Made by a program: the position numbers and the translations under genes. From the NCBI GenBank assembly GCA_964653285.1, contig CAZZEX010000033.1, forward strand, positions 1 through 47,048: a stretch of 47,048 nucleotides of DNA, in the 5' to 3' direction. Of this stretch, positions 25,234 to 32,809 are shown one piece after another (within the stretch, counting starts at the first letter, position 1; the number at the start of each line of letters is the position of its first letter). This DNA comes from CAZZEX01 sp964653285. GTDB taxonomy: Bacteria > Chloroflexota > Anaerolineae > B4-G1. The notes under the pieces are model-generated. The model did not search any database, was not told the DNA's origin, and saw nothing but the letters and a program-made list of their open reading frames with translations.

Positions 25234-25620
25234 CTGTTTACCTCCTTGGTAACGACCTTATTTTAACTGCTTTTCGTATCTTGCGCAACCGCTGCCCTGT
25301 GCTGGCGAATGTGCCGCCCGACCAATTCCCCCTGCCCATCCCAGCACTGCCTGTTTACGGCGGTGCGATCCCTTTCGACGGCCACGGCGTCTGGACCTGG
25401 ACTTGTCCAGGCTGCGGGAAATTCATCCCCAAGGAGGAGTACCGGCCTGACCCCACCGCCTGTCCGCGCTGCGACGCACCCCTGACCGGCCCTACCACCG
25501 GCTACCTCGCCTTCGAGGGCTACCTCGCCTTCGAGCGGGACGACGGCCTCGTCGGACCGCCGGCCCGGCCCGACTTGCGCGAGACACTACTGACGGGGTA
25601 TAATGGGCACGTGCAAGCGG
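25234..25620 (+). other. Open frame with zinc-ribbon motif, possible gene remnant
   Basis: The frame is open through this gap and encodes a zinc-ribbon-like knuckle, CPGCGKFIPKEEY followed by CPRCDAPLTG, then a short duplication (GYLAFEGYLAFE). It has no usable start codon or ribosome site and its N-terminal end runs into the opposite-strand gene. It is in frame with the PPC protein that follows. It may be the tail of a lost gene or an N-terminal extension; a promoter and TTG start within its downstream end favour the first. Confidence 0.4.
25575..25604 (+). promoter_or_regulatory. Promoter of the PPC-domain gene
   Basis: TTGCGC (25575-25580), 18-nt spacer, TATAAT (25599-25604); start expected near 25611, giving a 40-nt leader with AGGAGG before the TTG start. 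Confidence 0.55.
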
Positions 25621-25652
25621 CAAGAATTGCGATTCCAGACAGGAGGAGAAAC

Positions 25653-26084
25653 TTGCAGGTTAAAGCGTTAAACAGGCACTATCTGACCAGACTTGAGGCG
25701 GGTGAGGAAGTTATCGAGAGTCTCAAGCACTTCGCCGACGAGCACAGGGTCGGCTTCGCCGAACTGCGTGCCATCGGTGCCCTCCAGCGGGTCACGTTGG
25801 GCTATTTCGACGCCACCACTAACACCTACCGCTACCATGCAGTCGAGGAGCAGGTGGAGGTGCTGAACCTGAGCGGCAACATCAGCCATGGGGAGAAGGG
25901 TGAGCCAATCGTGCACGCTCACGTCACCGTGGCCCGCTCCGACTTCCACACGCTGGGTGGTCACCTGGTGGAAGCCACCGTCCGCCCGACACTGGAGATC
26001 GTGGTGGTCACGGCCCCGGCAGCCATTCACCGCCGCCATGACCCTGCCTCGGGCTTGATGCTGTGGGACCTGGAAGCAACCTAG
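25653..26084 (+). CDS. PPC/DUF296 domain protein
   Basis: 143 residues from a TTG start that has AGGAGG 6 nt upstream. It is a single PPC (plant and prokaryote conserved, DUF296) domain: LEAGEEVIESLKHFADEH, ELRAIGALQRVTLGYFD, the metal-type motif HAHVTVARSDFHTLGGHL and the C-terminal strand LEIVVVTA. PPC proteins form trimers; bacterial members are suspected DNA-binding or ligand-binding proteins with no firm function. The conserved His residues of the HAH motif are intact. Confidence 0.85.
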   Translation: MQVKALNRHYLTRLEAGEEVIESLKHFADEHRVGFAELRAIGALQRVTLGYFDATTNTYRYHAVEEQVEVLNLSGNISHGEKGEPIVHAHVTVARSDFHTLGGHLVEATVRPTLEIVVVTAPAAIHRRHDPASGLMLWDLEAT

Positions 26085-26117
26085 CCTGTGCACGTGTGAT
26101 CATATAATCTACCCACC

Positions 26118-26999
26118 GTGCTTAGCGTACTCATCACTGCCTTCCGTGAAGCAACGACAATAGGCCAGGCCATCGAGGCGTTTCTTCCCCAATTGCCCAC
26201 GGACGCCGAGATTCTGGTCATTTGTCCTGATCCCGGGACGATTGCCGTGGTGGACGATTATGCCGCTCGCCACCCGGCCGTGCGCCGCGTGACCGACCCC
26301 CAGAGGGGCAAGCCGGCTGCGCTGAACGTCGGGCTGAAGGCGGCACGGGGCGACGTCGTGGTGCTCAGCGACGGGGACGTGGTCGTCGCCGAGGACGCAC
26401 TGGCCCCGCTGCTGGCCCCCTTCAAAGACCCGCAGGTGGGAGCGGTGAGCGGACGCCCCGTCAGCGTCAGCCCACGTGACGTGCTGCTGGGCTACTGGTC
26501 ACACCTGCTCACTGAGAGCATCCACCAGATGCGGTTAGCCCGCGACCAGACTGGTCGCTTCCTGGTCTGCTCCGGCTACCTCTTCGCCTTCCGCCGGGCG
26601 CTGATCGAGCACGTGCCCGAGGACGCATTGGCGGAGGATGCCGTGATCTCGCACTTCATCGCCCGCCAGGGCTACCGCATCCGCTACGGGCCCCAGGCGC
26701 GTGTCTTCGTCAAGTACCCCACCACCTACCGGGACTGGCTGCGACAGAAGGTCCGCACCTCTGGCGGCTACGCCCAGGACCATGTGCGTAAGTCACAGGT
26801 GCGCATGCGCTCGGCCTGGCTGGAGATCCTCAACGGCACGCCACTGGCCCTGCGTTACCCTCGCAACCCGCGCGAGTTCCTGTGGACAGTGCTCCTCTTC
26901 GCCGCCCGGTTGCACGTGTGGCTACTCGTGTTCGTCAACGTGCGGCTGCTCCGTCGCCCTCTGGTAGCCCTGTGGCAGCGCGTTGAGACGACGAAGTGA
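26118..26999 (+). CDS. GT2-family glycosyltransferase
   Basis: 293 residues. GT-A fold: N-terminal SVLITAFREATTIGQAIEAF, DPQRGKPAALNVGLKAA, the DxD-type VLSDGDVVV, and the acceptor motif LAEDAVISHF (the ED catalytic base), then a C-terminal hydrophobic stretch (FLWTVLLFAARLHVWLLVFV) that suggests membrane attachment. It starts with GTG and has no Shine-Dalgarno sequence; TATAAT at 26103-26108 lies 9 nt before the GTG, so the mRNA may be leaderless, although no good -35 box is seen. Substrate unknown. Confidence 0.85.
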   Translation: MLSVLITAFREATTIGQAIEAFLPQLPTDAEILVICPDPGTIAVVDDYAARHPAVRRVTDPQRGKPAALNVGLKAARGDVVVLSDGDVVVAEDALAPLLAPFKDPQVGAVSGRPVSVSPRDVLLGYWSHLLTESIHQMRLARDQTGRFLVCSGYLFAFRRALIEHVPEDALAEDAVISHFIARQGYRIRYGPQARVFVKYPTTYRDWLRQKVRTSGGYAQDHVRKSQVRMRSAWLEILNGTPLALRYPRNPREFLWTVLLFAARLHVWLLVFVNVRLLRRPLVALWQRVETTK

Positions 27000-27022
27000 C
27001 CAGCGTGAGAGCACGCATCACG

Positions 27023-28009
27023 TCAGTAGTGAATGTTGACCAGCGTGCCCACCGAGGCCCACGAATAGAGCCACTGTGCTTCCGGCGTGGGCAGGTTGAC
27101 GCAGCCGTGGCTCATGGGGTGGCCGAAGTTGAAGTGCCAGTAGGTGCCGTGCAGGCTATACCCCCGGTAGAAGTACATTGTGTAGGGCACGTTGGGCAGG
27201 TAGTAGCCGGGGCCGGACATGAGGGTGGATACGTACTTGACGTAGATGCGGTACCGGCCCGTGGGAGTCGGCGTGCGCGGGAGGCCGGTCGAGACGAGCG
27301 TGCTGCGCACGGGCGCGTTCCCCACGTAGGCGGTGAGCCGCTGCGCGCTGAGGTTCACGTCAATCCAGCGGCCACCATGCCCAGGAGACGGGGCAGGCGG
27401 GGCGGGGCTCCCGCCGCCCGGTATGCGCAGCACCTGCCCGACGTAGATGAGCGAGGGGTTGCGGATGGAGTTGGCTTGCGCCAGCGCCCACATCGAGACG
27501 CCATATCGCCGGGCAATCGTCGAGAGCATGTCGCCGCGCCGCACGACGTAGGTCCGGCCTGAGGGAGTGGATGGGATCGGCGCCGAAGGTGCGCTCCCGC
27601 GGCCAGGAATCACCAGCCGCTGCCCCACATAGACGCGGTTGGGGTTGGCTATGCCGTTGGCGGCCGCCAACGTCCGGTAGGTCATGCCATAGCGCAGCGC
27701 GATGCGGAACAGATTCTCCCCCCGCTGCACGACGTGCACGCCCGAGGGGGACATGGTTGGGCCAGCGGTGCTGCCCCCGGTCGGGACGACCAACCGCTGC
27801 CCGATGTAGATGCGGCTGGCATTGCTCAAGCCATTGGCCGCCGCCAGGGCATCCACCGTCACCCCGTAGCGCAGCGCGATGCGGAACAGGTTCTCCCCCC
27901 GCTGCACGACGTGGACAATGGAGCCCTGGGCGAAGATTGGTGTCGCCAGCGCCAGGGTCAGCGCGAGCGCCATACCGAGCGTCAATATCCTGCGCATCGT
28001 CGTTTCCAT
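27023..28009 (-). CDS. LysM L,D-transpeptidase (YkuD)
   Basis: 328 residues. Signal peptide (MRRILTLGMALALTLALATPIFA), then three LysM repeats at about 32-75, 91-134 and 152-196 (VVQRGENLFRIALRYG twice, VVRRGDMLSTIARRYG), Pro-rich linkers, and a C-terminal YkuD catalytic domain with HGTYWHFNFGHPMSHGCVNL, including the nucleophilic Cys and its His. It would bind peptidoglycan and make 3-3 crosslinks or attach proteins. AGGAGGT is 5 nt before the ATG. The first two LysM repeats are nearly identical, suggesting a recent duplication. Confidence 0.93.
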   Translation of the reverse strand: METTMRRILTLGMALALTLALATPIFAQGSIVHVVQRGENLFRIALRYGVTVDALAAANGLSNASRIYIGQRLVVPTGGSTAGPTMSPSGVHVVQRGENLFRIALRYGMTYRTLAAANGIANPNRVYVGQRLVIPGRGSAPSAPIPSTPSGRTYVVRRGDMLSTIARRYGVSMWALAQANSIRNPSLIYVGQVLRIPGGGSPAPPAPSPGHGGRWIDVNLSAQRLTAYVGNAPVRSTLVSTGLPRTPTPTGRYRIYVKYVSTLMSGPGYYLPNVPYTMYFYRGYSLHGTYWHFNFGHPMSHGCVNLPTPEAQWLYSWASVGTLVNIHY

Positions 28010-28043
28010 AGAAACCTCCTGTGCTTGTCCATCTCCAGTAACT

Positions 28044-28072
28044 ATTATGCCTCAGTTGCCCCCACCTGTCCA
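28044..28072 (-). promoter_or_regulatory. Promoter of the L,D-transpeptidase gene
   Basis: TGGACA (28067-28072), 17-nt spacer, CATAAT (28044-28049) on the minus strand; start near 28037. Confidence 0.55.
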
Positions 28073-28114
28073 TTACAGCAGTGTTACAGTTGAGTAACGA
28101 GCGACGGGCCAGCC

Positions 28115-28162
28115 TTGACAGGAAGAGAAAGTTATGGTAGAATCATACCGACCGGTCGGTAT
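28115..28162 (+). promoter_or_regulatory. tetR promoter with palindromic operator
   Basis: TTGACA (28115-28120), 17-nt spacer, TAGAAT (28138-28143). Directly after the -10 box lies the perfect 18-bp palindrome ATACCGACCGGTCGGTAT (28145-28162), covering the expected start of transcription. This is the classic position and form of a TetR-family operator, so the downstream repressor probably controls itself. Confidence 0.8.
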
Positions 28163-28177
28163 TTTATGGAGGTGGAA

Positions 28178-28777
28178 ATGAACCCACAGCGACGAGGAGA
28201 AGAGACCCGTTCTCGCATCCTGGAGGCAGCAGAGCAGTGCTTCGCCCGGTACGGCTACGACGGTACCGGCGTGGCGGAGATCTGCCACCGCGCTGGCGTG
28301 ACCAAAGGGGCCTTCTACCACCACTTCCCCAGCAAGCAGGCGCTCTTCCTGGAACTGCTGGATCACTGGCTGGCGGGGCTGGATACGCAACTGGAGGCAG
28401 CCCGCGCCGGGGCGGAGAGTGTCCCGGAGGAGCTCCTGCAGATGGCCGGGATGGTCCGGCACGTCTTCCAGGCAGGAAGCGGGCAACTCCCGATCTTTCT
28501 GGAGTTCCTGGCCCAGGCCGCGCACGACCCGGCGGTCTGGCAGGCGACCATCGCTCCTTACCGGCGGTATCGCACCCTCTTCCACGACATGGTTGAGGCC
28601 GGGATCGCCGAGGGCTCGCTGCGCCCGGTTGACCCCGAGACGGCGGCCCAGGTCATCGTCTCGCTGGCTGTCGGGCTGGTGTTGCAGGAGATGCTCGACC
28701 CCAACGGGACCGACTGGGGACAGGTGGCGGAGGAGGGCGTGCAGATGCTCTTGGAAAGTCTGGAGAGGAGACAGTAG
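28178..28777 (+). CDS. TetR-family transcriptional regulator
   Basis: 199 residues. N-terminal TetR helix-turn-helix: TRSRILEAAEQCFARYGYDG, VAEICHRAGVTKGAFYHHF, SKQALFLELLD. The C-terminal ligand domain is AcrR/TetR-like with no recognised ligand. The ATG at 28178 has GGAGGTGG 2-4 nt upstream; earlier starts would put the operator inside the coding sequence. The gene is followed in the same direction by the epimerase and radical SAM genes, which it may control together with itself. Confidence 0.92.
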   Translation: MNPQRRGEETRSRILEAAEQCFARYGYDGTGVAEICHRAGVTKGAFYHHFPSKQALFLELLDHWLAGLDTQLEAARAGAESVPEELLQMAGMVRHVFQAGSGQLPIFLEFLAQAAHDPAVWQATIAPYRRYRTLFHDMVEAGIAEGSLRPVDPETAAQVIVSLAVGLVLQEMLDPNGTDWGQVAEEGVQMLLESLERRQ

Positions 28778-28823
28778 GGTGAATGTCTCGTTGACGGGTG
28801 CCTATGTTCGGCAAGGTCTCTGA
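28778..28823 (+). pseudogene. Remnant duplicate of the epimerase 5' end
   Basis: GTG at 28780 opens a 14-codon frame (VNVSLTGAYVRQGL, stop) closely resembling the start of the epimerase at 28883 (VNVLLTGAFGNVGT), at DNA level too (GTGAATGTCTCGTTGACGGG versus GTGAACGTGTTGTTGACAGG). An inverted repeat follows (GGTCTCTGACCG ... CGGTCGGAGACC, 28817-28855). It looks like the stub of a deleted paralogue. Confidence 0.5.
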
Positions 28824-28882
28824 CCGCCGCCGAAAGGGGCTCGGTCGGAGACCTCGCCCAACGAGAATAGGAGGAAGTAGAG

Positions 28883-29893
28883 GTGAACGTGTTGTTGACA
28901 GGTGCTTTTGGAAACGTCGGGACAAGTACACTGGAGGAACTGATCAAGCAGGGCCACACCGTGCGGTGTTTCGACCTTAAGACGAAGGCGAACGAAAGGA
29001 AGGCCCGGAGATTCAAGGGCCAGATAGAAGTGGTGTGGGGGGACTTGCGCCGCCCAGAAGACGTCGCCGAGGCGGTGCACGACCAGGAGGTCGTGATCCA
29101 CCTGGCGTTCATCATCCCCAAGATGTCGGCCACGGGCGTCGAATCTGAGGCCCGTCCCGACTGGGCGTGGGAGATCAACGTGGAAGGCACCCGCAATCTC
29201 TTCGACGCGATGAAGGCCCTTCCCAGCTCTCCGAAAATCATCTTCGCTTCGTCGTACCACGTGTTCGGCAGGACGCAGAATCAACCGCCACCCAGGACTA
29301 TCTCGGACCCGGTCCAGCCCATTGAGCACTACACACATCACAAGGTGGAGTGCGAACATAAGGTCAAGGCATCCGGGTTGGAGTGGGCCATCCTCAGGCT
29401 GGCTGCTACGCTACCGCTGGCGATAAAACTGGACCCGGGGATGTTCGACGTCCCCTTGAACAACCGCATGGAGTACGTCCACACGCGGGACGTGGGGCTG
29501 GCGATGGCCAACGCTGTGAGCAGCGAGGACGTGTGGGGGAAAACCCTGTTGATCGGAGGCGGCCCCCGCTGTCAGTACTACTATCGCGAAATCGTAGGGC
29601 GGATACTGGATGCTACAGGAGTGGGCATGTTGCCGGAAGAAGCCTTTGGTTCAACACCTTTTTGCACGGACTGGGTGGATACTGCTGAAAGCCAAAGGAT
29701 TCTCAATTACCAACGACGTGACCTGGGTGACTATGTCCAGGAGATGACGGCGCTGCTGGGATACCGGCGGCATCTGATACGGCTGTTTCGTCCCATCGTT
29801 CGTCACTGGCTCCTGAAGAAATCCCCATATTTTCGAGATTCAAGAGGGCAAGTGCGAACCGGTTGGAAGGCGAAAGTTGCGGCCGCCAACTGA
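28883..29893 (+). CDS. NAD-dependent epimerase/dehydratase
   Basis: 336 residues, extended SDR. Cofactor motif GAFGNVG at residues 7-13, DLK ending strand 2, DLRRPED, and the catalytic YTHHK (Y-x3-K) preceded by FASSYHVFG. Start GTG with AGGAGG 8 nt upstream. The C-terminal about 50 residues are basic and hydrophobic (LLGYRRHLIRLFRPIVRHWLL), which may tether it to the membrane. It overlaps nothing and is followed 43 nt later by the radical SAM gene, so the two probably work in one pathway. Substrate unknown. Confidence 0.88.
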   Translation: MNVLLTGAFGNVGTSTLEELIKQGHTVRCFDLKTKANERKARRFKGQIEVVWGDLRRPEDVAEAVHDQEVVIHLAFIIPKMSATGVESEARPDWAWEINVEGTRNLFDAMKALPSSPKIIFASSYHVFGRTQNQPPPRTISDPVQPIEHYTHHKVECEHKVKASGLEWAILRLAATLPLAIKLDPGMFDVPLNNRMEYVHTRDVGLAMANAVSSEDVWGKTLLIGGGPRCQYYYREIVGRILDATGVGMLPEEAFGSTPFCTDWVDTAESQRILNYQRRDLGDYVQEMTALLGYRRHLIRLFRPIVRHWLLKKSPYFRDSRGQVRTGWKAKVAAAN

Positions 29894-29936
29894 GACTTGC
29901 CAAGTCTGGTTTTACCACAGATCAAAGGAGATTCCT

Positions 29937-31415
29937 ATGAACATTTTGCTTGTCTACCCCGAGTTTCCAGATACATTCTGGGGTTTCAAACACGCGCTCA
30001 GATTTGTGCGCAAAAAGGCAACGATGCCCCCCCTGGGCCTGCTGACCGTGGCCACGATGCTGCCCGAGGAATGGAACAAGCGGCTGGTTGATGTCAACGT
30101 GACGAAACTGACCCGGCAAGACCTGACGTGGGCCGACTATGTGTTTATCAGCGCCATGGTCGTGCAGCAAGACTCGGCACGCGAAATCATCGCCCGCTGC
30201 AAGGAAGCGGGCGTCAAGATCGTCGCCGGAGGCCCCCTGTTCACCGATGAGTACGAGCGGTTTGAGGAGGTTGACCATTTCGTGCTCAACGAGGCCGAGG
30301 TAACGCTGGCGCCTTTTCTGGCGGATCTGGAGCACGGGGAGGCCAGGCGGGTTTACGCCACCTCCGAGTTTCCCGATATCCGGCAGACGCCCGTCCCTCT
30401 CTGGGAGTTGGCCGACGTGAACCGCTATGCCACGATGGCCATTCAGTTTTCCCGGGGCTGCCCCTTCAATTGCGATTTCTGCAATATAACCACGCTGTTC
30501 GGGCACCGGCCGCGTATCAAAACTGCCTCACAGATCATCGCCGAACTGGATAGCCTCTATGCCATGGGATGGCGAGGCGGCGTCCTTTTCGTTGACGACA
30601 ATTTCATCGGCAACAAGAAGCAACTCAAGGCCGAGATTTTGCCCGCGTTGATCGAATGGCGCAAAGACAAGGCCGGCATGTCCTTCAGCACGGAAGTGTC
30701 CATCAATTTGACCGATGACAAAGAACTGATGCGCATGCTGGTGGATGCCGGGTTCACCACGGTGTTCATCGGCATCGAGACGCCGAACGAGGATAGCCTG
30801 ACGGAATGTAGCAAGATCCAGAACAAGAATCGCGACCTGGTCGAAAGCGTCAAGCGCATCCAACGCGCCGGTCTCCAGGTGCAAGGAGGGTTCATTGTCG
30901 GCTTTGACAGCGATCCTCCCTCAATCTTCCAAAGGCAGATTGATTTCATCCAACGGAGCGGCATTGTAACGGCAATGGTGGGCTTGCTTCAGGCTCCCCA
31001 TGGAACGCGGCTCTACGAACGCCTGAAGCGCGAAGGCCGTATCCTGGGCGACATGTCGGGCGATAATGTGAATGGCTCGACGAACATCATTCCCAAGATG
31101 GGTCTGGTTGCGTTGCGCGAGGGGTACCGCAAGATTCTGGACCAGATTTATTCCCCAAAACTCTACTACGAGCGCGTCAAAACTTTTCTCCAGGACTATG
31201 AGCCTCCCAGGATCAGAGTTCATTTTGAATTCGAGTACATCCTGGCCTTTCTGCGATCCATCTATCAACTGGGGATAAAAGGTGTGGAGCGAGTTCACTA
31301 CTGGCGGCTCTTTTTCTGGACTCTGTTCCGCCGCCCCAGGTTGTTCCCGTTAGCGATCACGTTGGCGATCTATGGCTTCCATTTTCGCCAGGTCTGCGAA
31401 TTGCACGTTCTCTGA
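29937..31415 (+). CDS. B12-binding radical SAM protein (DUF4070 type)
   Basis: 492 residues. N-terminal cobalamin-binding Rossmann region (NILLVYPEFPDTFWGFKHAL, PPLGLLTVATMLP), then the radical SAM core with CPFNCDFC (about 175-183) binding 4Fe-4S and SAM, followed by a DUF4070 region (GDNVNGSTNIIPKMGL) and a C-terminal hydrophobic part. The layout resembles HpnP-type C-methylases and related B12 radical SAM enzymes, which methylate unreactive carbons in lipids or natural products. AAAGGAGA is 7 nt before the ATG. Downstream of TetR and an epimerase; a lipid or polyketide substrate is only a guess. Confidence 0.88.
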   Translation: MNILLVYPEFPDTFWGFKHALRFVRKKATMPPLGLLTVATMLPEEWNKRLVDVNVTKLTRQDLTWADYVFISAMVVQQDSAREIIARCKEAGVKIVAGGPLFTDEYERFEEVDHFVLNEAEVTLAPFLADLEHGEARRVYATSEFPDIRQTPVPLWELADVNRYATMAIQFSRGCPFNCDFCNITTLFGHRPRIKTASQIIAELDSLYAMGWRGGVLFVDDNFIGNKKQLKAEILPALIEWRKDKAGMSFSTEVSINLTDDKELMRMLVDAGFTTVFIGIETPNEDSLTECSKIQNKNRDLVESVKRIQRAGLQVQGGFIVGFDSDPPSIFQRQIDFIQRSGIVTAMVGLLQAPHGTRLYERLKREGRILGDMSGDNVNGSTNIIPKMGLVALREGYRKILDQIYSPKLYYERVKTFLQDYEPPRIRVHFEFEYILAFLRSIYQLGIKGVERVHYWRLFFWTLFRRPRLFPLAITLAIYGFHFRQVCELHVL

Positions 31416-31420
31416 CCGGA

Positions 31421-31462
31421 GGGAACGTCAACGGGGCAGGCCCGTTACCGGGCCTGCCCCGT
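31421..31462. terminator. Palindrome after the radical SAM gene, possible terminator
   Basis: Near-perfect hairpin ACGGGGCAGGCCCG/CGGGCCTGCCCCGT with loop TTAC (31431-31462), preceded by GGGAACGTCAACG. It would fold strongly and could end the operon, but only GTTT follows. A related sequence with the same lead recurs at 31872-31925. Confidence 0.6.
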
Positions 31463-31497
31463 TTGCGGCACATTCTCTATCTAACGGTATAGACTGG

Positions 31498-31845
31498 CTA
31501 CCACGTTTCGATTAGTAGGCCGTCCACTGCGTCGAAGTGCTTATCATCAACGTTTACCATTTCACAGCCGCTTTCAATCGCCTCTTGCATCAAAGCCAAA
31601 TCGTCTGGGGCGATCCATCCGGCAAAGTGGGTCAACATCTGTCCGGGCTTTCCCTCTCGGACACCTACCCCAGCAGGGAAGGCAGCCAGTCGCTCATCCA
31701 CCCATTGCCGTAACTGGTGCAGTCCATCCTCGCCCAGGCATTCCACTGCCTTGCACAGCGCCGACAGAGGGATGCGTACCTCTACCTGTGGCTCAACCGC
31801 ATAAGGTGGTACCGATTCTCGCACAGGCTTTCTTTCATTACCCAT
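31498..31845 (-). pseudogene. Chimera of small antitoxin and PIN-toxin tail
   Basis: 115 residues. The first about 95 residues end in LTHFAGWIAPDDLALMQEAIESGCE, which matches small antitoxins found beside PIN toxins. The last residues, DDKHFDAVDGLLIETW, instead look like the C-terminus of a VapC-type PIN domain (DKHF ... GL). An in-frame deletion between a vapB-like and a vapC-like gene would give this product. No complete toxin is nearby. The ATG follows a TATAAT box by 10 nt, so the transcript is nearly leaderless. Confidence 0.5.
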
Positions 31846-31854
31846 CGTAGCCCA

Positions 31855-31883
31855 ATTATAACACGCTGGTTGGGGAACGTCAA
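31855..31883 (-). promoter_or_regulatory. Promoter of the antitoxin-toxin chimera
   Basis: TTGACG (31878-31883), 17-nt spacer, TATAAT (31855-31860) on the minus strand. The -35 box lies inside the GGGAACGTCAACG repeat. Confidence 0.65.
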
Positions 31884-31998
31884 CGTGCGGGCAAGCCCGT
31901 CAGGCCCTTCAGAGCCTGCCCCTGTACCCTTCAATCGCCACTGTGCAGGAGCTCTCCTCCAGATCGTTCTCGGTGAAGCAGCAGACTAGAAAGTCTGC
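31872..31998. repeat. GGGAACGTCAACG repeat and GCAGACT hairpin
   Basis: 31872-31925 repeats the lead and GC-rich palindromic part of 31421-31462 in degenerate form. A second hairpin, GCAGACT-AGAA-AGTCTGC, is at about 31977-31994 and is followed by CCTAC, recalling the GTAGGGC family on the other strand. Confidence 0.5.
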
Positions 31999-32030
31999 CC
32001 TACTTCTGCACTGGAAACCAGGTTAAGTCC

Positions 32031-32798
32031 TCATGTGCCGGCTTGGTCAAGCGCCTCCCGCACGCGCCGGGCCAGCGCGCCGAAGGCCAGTGTCTCCAGG
32101 GTATCCGGTGTCCGTGGCCGGCGCAGGTCTACTGCGACCTCCGCCACGATGGCAGTGGGCCGTGGCCCCAGCACCAGCACCCGGTCGGCCAGGAAGACCG
32201 CCTCCGGCACGGAGTGAGTGACCATCACCACCGTCTTGCGCTGGGCCTGCCAGATGCGCAGCAACTCCTGGCCCATTCGCTCCCGTGTCAGCGCGTCCAG
32301 CGCGCCGAAGGGCTCGTCCAACAGCAAGAGCCAGGGGTCGTGCACCAGCGCCCGGGCCAGGGCCACCCGCTGGGCCATCCCGCCGGAAAGTTGCGCCGGG
32401 TAGGCTTCCTCGAAGCCGGACAACCCCACCAGGTCTAATAACGTCCGGGCTTGCCGACGGGCTTCCTCTTTGCAGAACCCATCCACCTCCAGCGGCAGCA
32501 CCACGTTGGCCTCCACCGTCCGCCAGTCCATCAGCGTCGGCTCTTGAAAGACAATGCCCACGATCCGGCGGGGCCGGCCCATTTCCTCTCCCGCCAGGCG
32601 GACCCTCCCTGCCGTCGGCCGCTCCAACCCAGCCACCAGCCGCAGCAGCGTCGTCTTGCCGCAGCCAGAGGGCCCCACCAGGCACAAGAACTCCCCCTCC
32701 ACCACCTGGAAGGAAAGCCCGCCCAGCACCGGGAGCCACCCACTGGGATGGCGGTAGGCCATCTTCAGCTCCTCGACTGCCAGAAGAGGTTCGCTCAT
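32031..32798 (-). CDS. ABC transporter ATP-binding protein, riboflavin-type
   Basis: 255 residues. Walker A GPSGCGKTT, Q-loop FQEPTLMDW, signature LSGGMAQR, Walker B LLLLDEPFGALD and switch His in MVTHS are all present. The family is the NitT/TauT-type ATPases that pair with THI5-like binding proteins. GAAGGTGG precedes the ATG at 32798, 11 nt after the binding-protein stop. As third gene of the FMN-riboswitch operon it should energise flavin uptake. Confidence 0.92.
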   Translation of the reverse strand: MSEPLLAVEELKMAYRHPSGWLPVLGGLSFQVVEGEFLCLVGPSGCGKTTLLRLVAGLERPTAGRVRLAGEEMGRPRRIVGIVFQEPTLMDWRTVEANVVLPLEVDGFCKEEARRQARTLLDLVGLSGFEEAYPAQLSGGMAQRVALARALVHDPWLLLLDEPFGALDALTRERMGQELLRIWQAQRKTVVMVTHSVPEAVFLADRVLVLGPRPTAIVAEVAVDLRRPRTPDTLETLAFGALARRVREALDQAGT

Positions 32799-32809
32799 AC
32801 CACCTTCTT

